This document shows positions 62,557 to 64,000 of a stretch of 64,000 nt of DNA, piece by piece (position 1 is the first letter of the stretch; every line of letters starts with the position of its first letter). Under the pieces are notes generated by a model. It made no database searches and was not told the origin of the DNA. It saw only the letters and a list, made by a program, of their open reading frames with translations. The position numbers and the translations under genes were made by a program. Origin of the DNA: Anolis sagrei (taxonomy: Eukaryota > Chordata > Lepidosauria > Squamata > Anolidae). The DNA lies in NCBI RefSeq assembly GCF_037176765.1, contig NC_090025.1, forward strand, positions 170,732,040 to 170,796,039, in the 5' to 3' direction.

Positions 62557-63630
62557 CAGGCAGTCCTCAAATTACAAACAGCTGACATACATATGTCTTA
62601 TAGTTAGGACAACAGAAAGTGAGAGAAGTCTACCCCCAAGAAGGGAAATTCGCTCTGGAAAGAGTTATCATGGGAAACAGGTGTCTCCACTGAAGCTGTA
62701 TCAACAATCCTTGTTTCCATTACAAGCCAAATTGTTCAAAATCCAATTATCACAAGGACAGAAAGTGAGGGAAAACCTTCTGACAAGGGGCACAGACAGC
62801 AAAACATGCACCACAGGGTTGTTTACCCTTCACCATGTTGTCCAAAGCATGTATGTATATTCCGAAGTGGTTCGTAAGTTGTATTCATTTTGGCAAATTC
62901 TGTATTTACGATATGACTAACGAACCCAAATTTGAGCCCCCGAAATCCAGACAGAATGTAACTGAGCTCCCCTGAAATTCTGGAAACGATCGAAAATATT
63001 TTGTTAGTAAACTATGTATTCTAGTCAGTTCTTTCTGATTATTTGTTTTGCAAGGGTCCACGGGAAGCCCTATTGGGGACCTTCTGAGGATTGGCATGTA
63101 TCCTCCGAAATGGACCAGTGGCCTCCTTTGTGTTGGGAAGGGAGCTCCTCCCTCAGCCGCTGCCTCCTCCTTCTCGCTGGGAAGCAGCGGGTGGGCAAGG
63201 AAGCCCCCCCTTCCATCCTTTCCCTCGTAACTCTGTGAAGGGGCCCCAGTGTTATCCAATTCATCTCCTTCTGCCAGGCAGGAGGCCCCATCCAAGGTCC
63301 TCAGCGGACTCCTGTATCTTTCTTCCTGACAGAATGTGGTCATACTCAAGCTAGGGTTAGTTGCGGGAGCAGGAAGCAGCAATGGAAGCAGGACGGCACC
63401 ACCTCTCTCCCAGAGAGGTTTCCTAGCTGGGAAGACAGCTCGGGTTGTGGACTGGCCTCTATGAGTAGCAAAAGTCGCCACCGCCTCAGTAGCAGGAATC
63501 ACAGCAAGTGGTGGCGCAAGGGCCGGAGGTCATCCAGGCTTAAATAATGTACCTATTCAGACTTACAAACAAATTCAGTTTAAGAACACACCAACAGAAC
63601 CTATCTTGTTCATAACTTGGGGAATGCCTG
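62557..63630. mobile_element. Tigger-like element (CAGGCAGTCC family), long copy
   Basis: TA|CAGGCAGTCCTCAAATTACA ... CATAACTTGGGGAATGCCTG|TA. The outer parts (62557-62830 and 63538-63630) match the 330-base copies at 19751 and 12752. The central 700 bases are absent from those copies. Confidence 0.82.
62906..63502 (-). other. 198-codon open frame inside the Tigger-like element
   Basis: Open on the minus strand with a start ATG at 63502, in a GC-richer block. The protein (EGDELDNTGAPSQSYEGKDG, PSEKEEAAAEGGAPFPTQRR) is low in recognisable structure and has no transposase DDE motif that I can see. It could be chance, cargo or an unknown internal part of the parent transposon. Confidence 0.35.
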
Positions 63631-64000
63631 TAATCAGGTTTTAGTCTTATTTTTAAATTTAAGATATACATTGTTTGTCACTGCATCCACACATTCCTCT
63701 GTTACAATAAAGTTTAGTTATCAGTCATCATGTATATAACAAAAGACAGTGACTCTATATACATCAACTATACCACAGATCATCTCTCTATGAGGTCGCC
63801 ATCAATTTATCTAAAGCTGTTATTCTACAGCTTTAGATGAGTTTATTGTGAAGCCCATATAGAGAAATGACCATAGTATATGGATGAACTGGGAGTAATT
63901 TTTTTACATTGCCCTATCTCTGTGTTTTTAAATTTTTATTCTTGAATTGGCCCTACCCAGTGAATTTTTTTTCTGTGTTTTGATGTCTGATTTTATATTG
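63631..64000. other. UQCC6 intron, nothing recognised
   Basis: AT-rich sequence with a short self-complementary stretch (AAAGCTGTTATTCTACAGCTTT at about 63812-63833, a possible small hairpin). No second UQCC6 exon is seen. Confidence 0.45.

Overview
The window is vertebrate nuclear DNA, almost certainly from a squamate reptile and most likely an anole-like iguanian lizard. The evidence is spliced host genes with GT-AG introns, BovB and CR1 LINEs, tRNA-derived SINEs of the squamate ACA/Sauria and 'Anolis SINE2' types, a 5S-rRNA-derived SINE, Penelope-like elements, Helitrons and many palindromic hAT and Tigger-like miniature transposons. The species call is an inference from repeat composition. 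Protein comparisons here are to human sequences recalled from memory, not to a database search. Four host genes lie in the order and relative orientation of the human 12q23.3 block read in reverse. HCFC2 (minus, 15 coding exons, 22621 down to about 1140). GLT8D2 (plus, 8 coding exons, 31314-39850, complete, 351 residues). TDG (minus, 10 coding exons, 55501 down to 43860, complete, 409 residues). The first coding exon of UQCC6/BRAWNIN (plus, 62407-62514), whose remaining exon or exons lie past the right edge. HCFC2 and GLT8D2 are divergent, GLT8D2 and TDG convergent, TDG and UQCC6 divergent. The genes have unrelated jobs (chromatin cofactor, Golgi-type glycosyltransferase, DNA repair and demethylation, mitochondrial complex III assembly), so this is a conserved synteny block, not an operon-like unit. 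CpG-rich promoter islands are visible at the HCFC2, TDG and (weaker) UQCC6 starts. Layout: 1-22.7 kb is HCFC2, its introns carrying Penelope, CR1, an L2-type LINE, a mariner remnant, SINE, Tigger-like and Helitron copies. 22.7-31.3 kb is intergenic with a BovB copy, CR1 and L2 pieces. 31.3-40.5 kb is GLT8D2. 40.5-43.8 kb is the convergent 3' intergenic gap. 43.8-55.8 kb is TDG, whose first intron (51.1-55.5 kb) holds a decayed minisatellite split by about 2.9 kb of nested transposons. 55.8-61 kb is almost solid repeats: tetranucleotide arrays, a second BovB, twin hAT palindromes and a zinc-finger-bearing LINE. 61-64 kb is the UQCC6 5' region. No previously undescribed biological system is evident. 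The most unusual items are the split minisatellite against the TDG promoter, two Helitrons joined head to head, a GC-rich inverted repeat inside another Helitron, a perfect 28-bp inverted repeat just after the first coding exon of GLT8D2, and a long open frame inside a Tigger-like transposon upstream of UQCC6's second exon. I saw no retrovirus, LTR element, Polinton, CRISPR array or tRNA gene.
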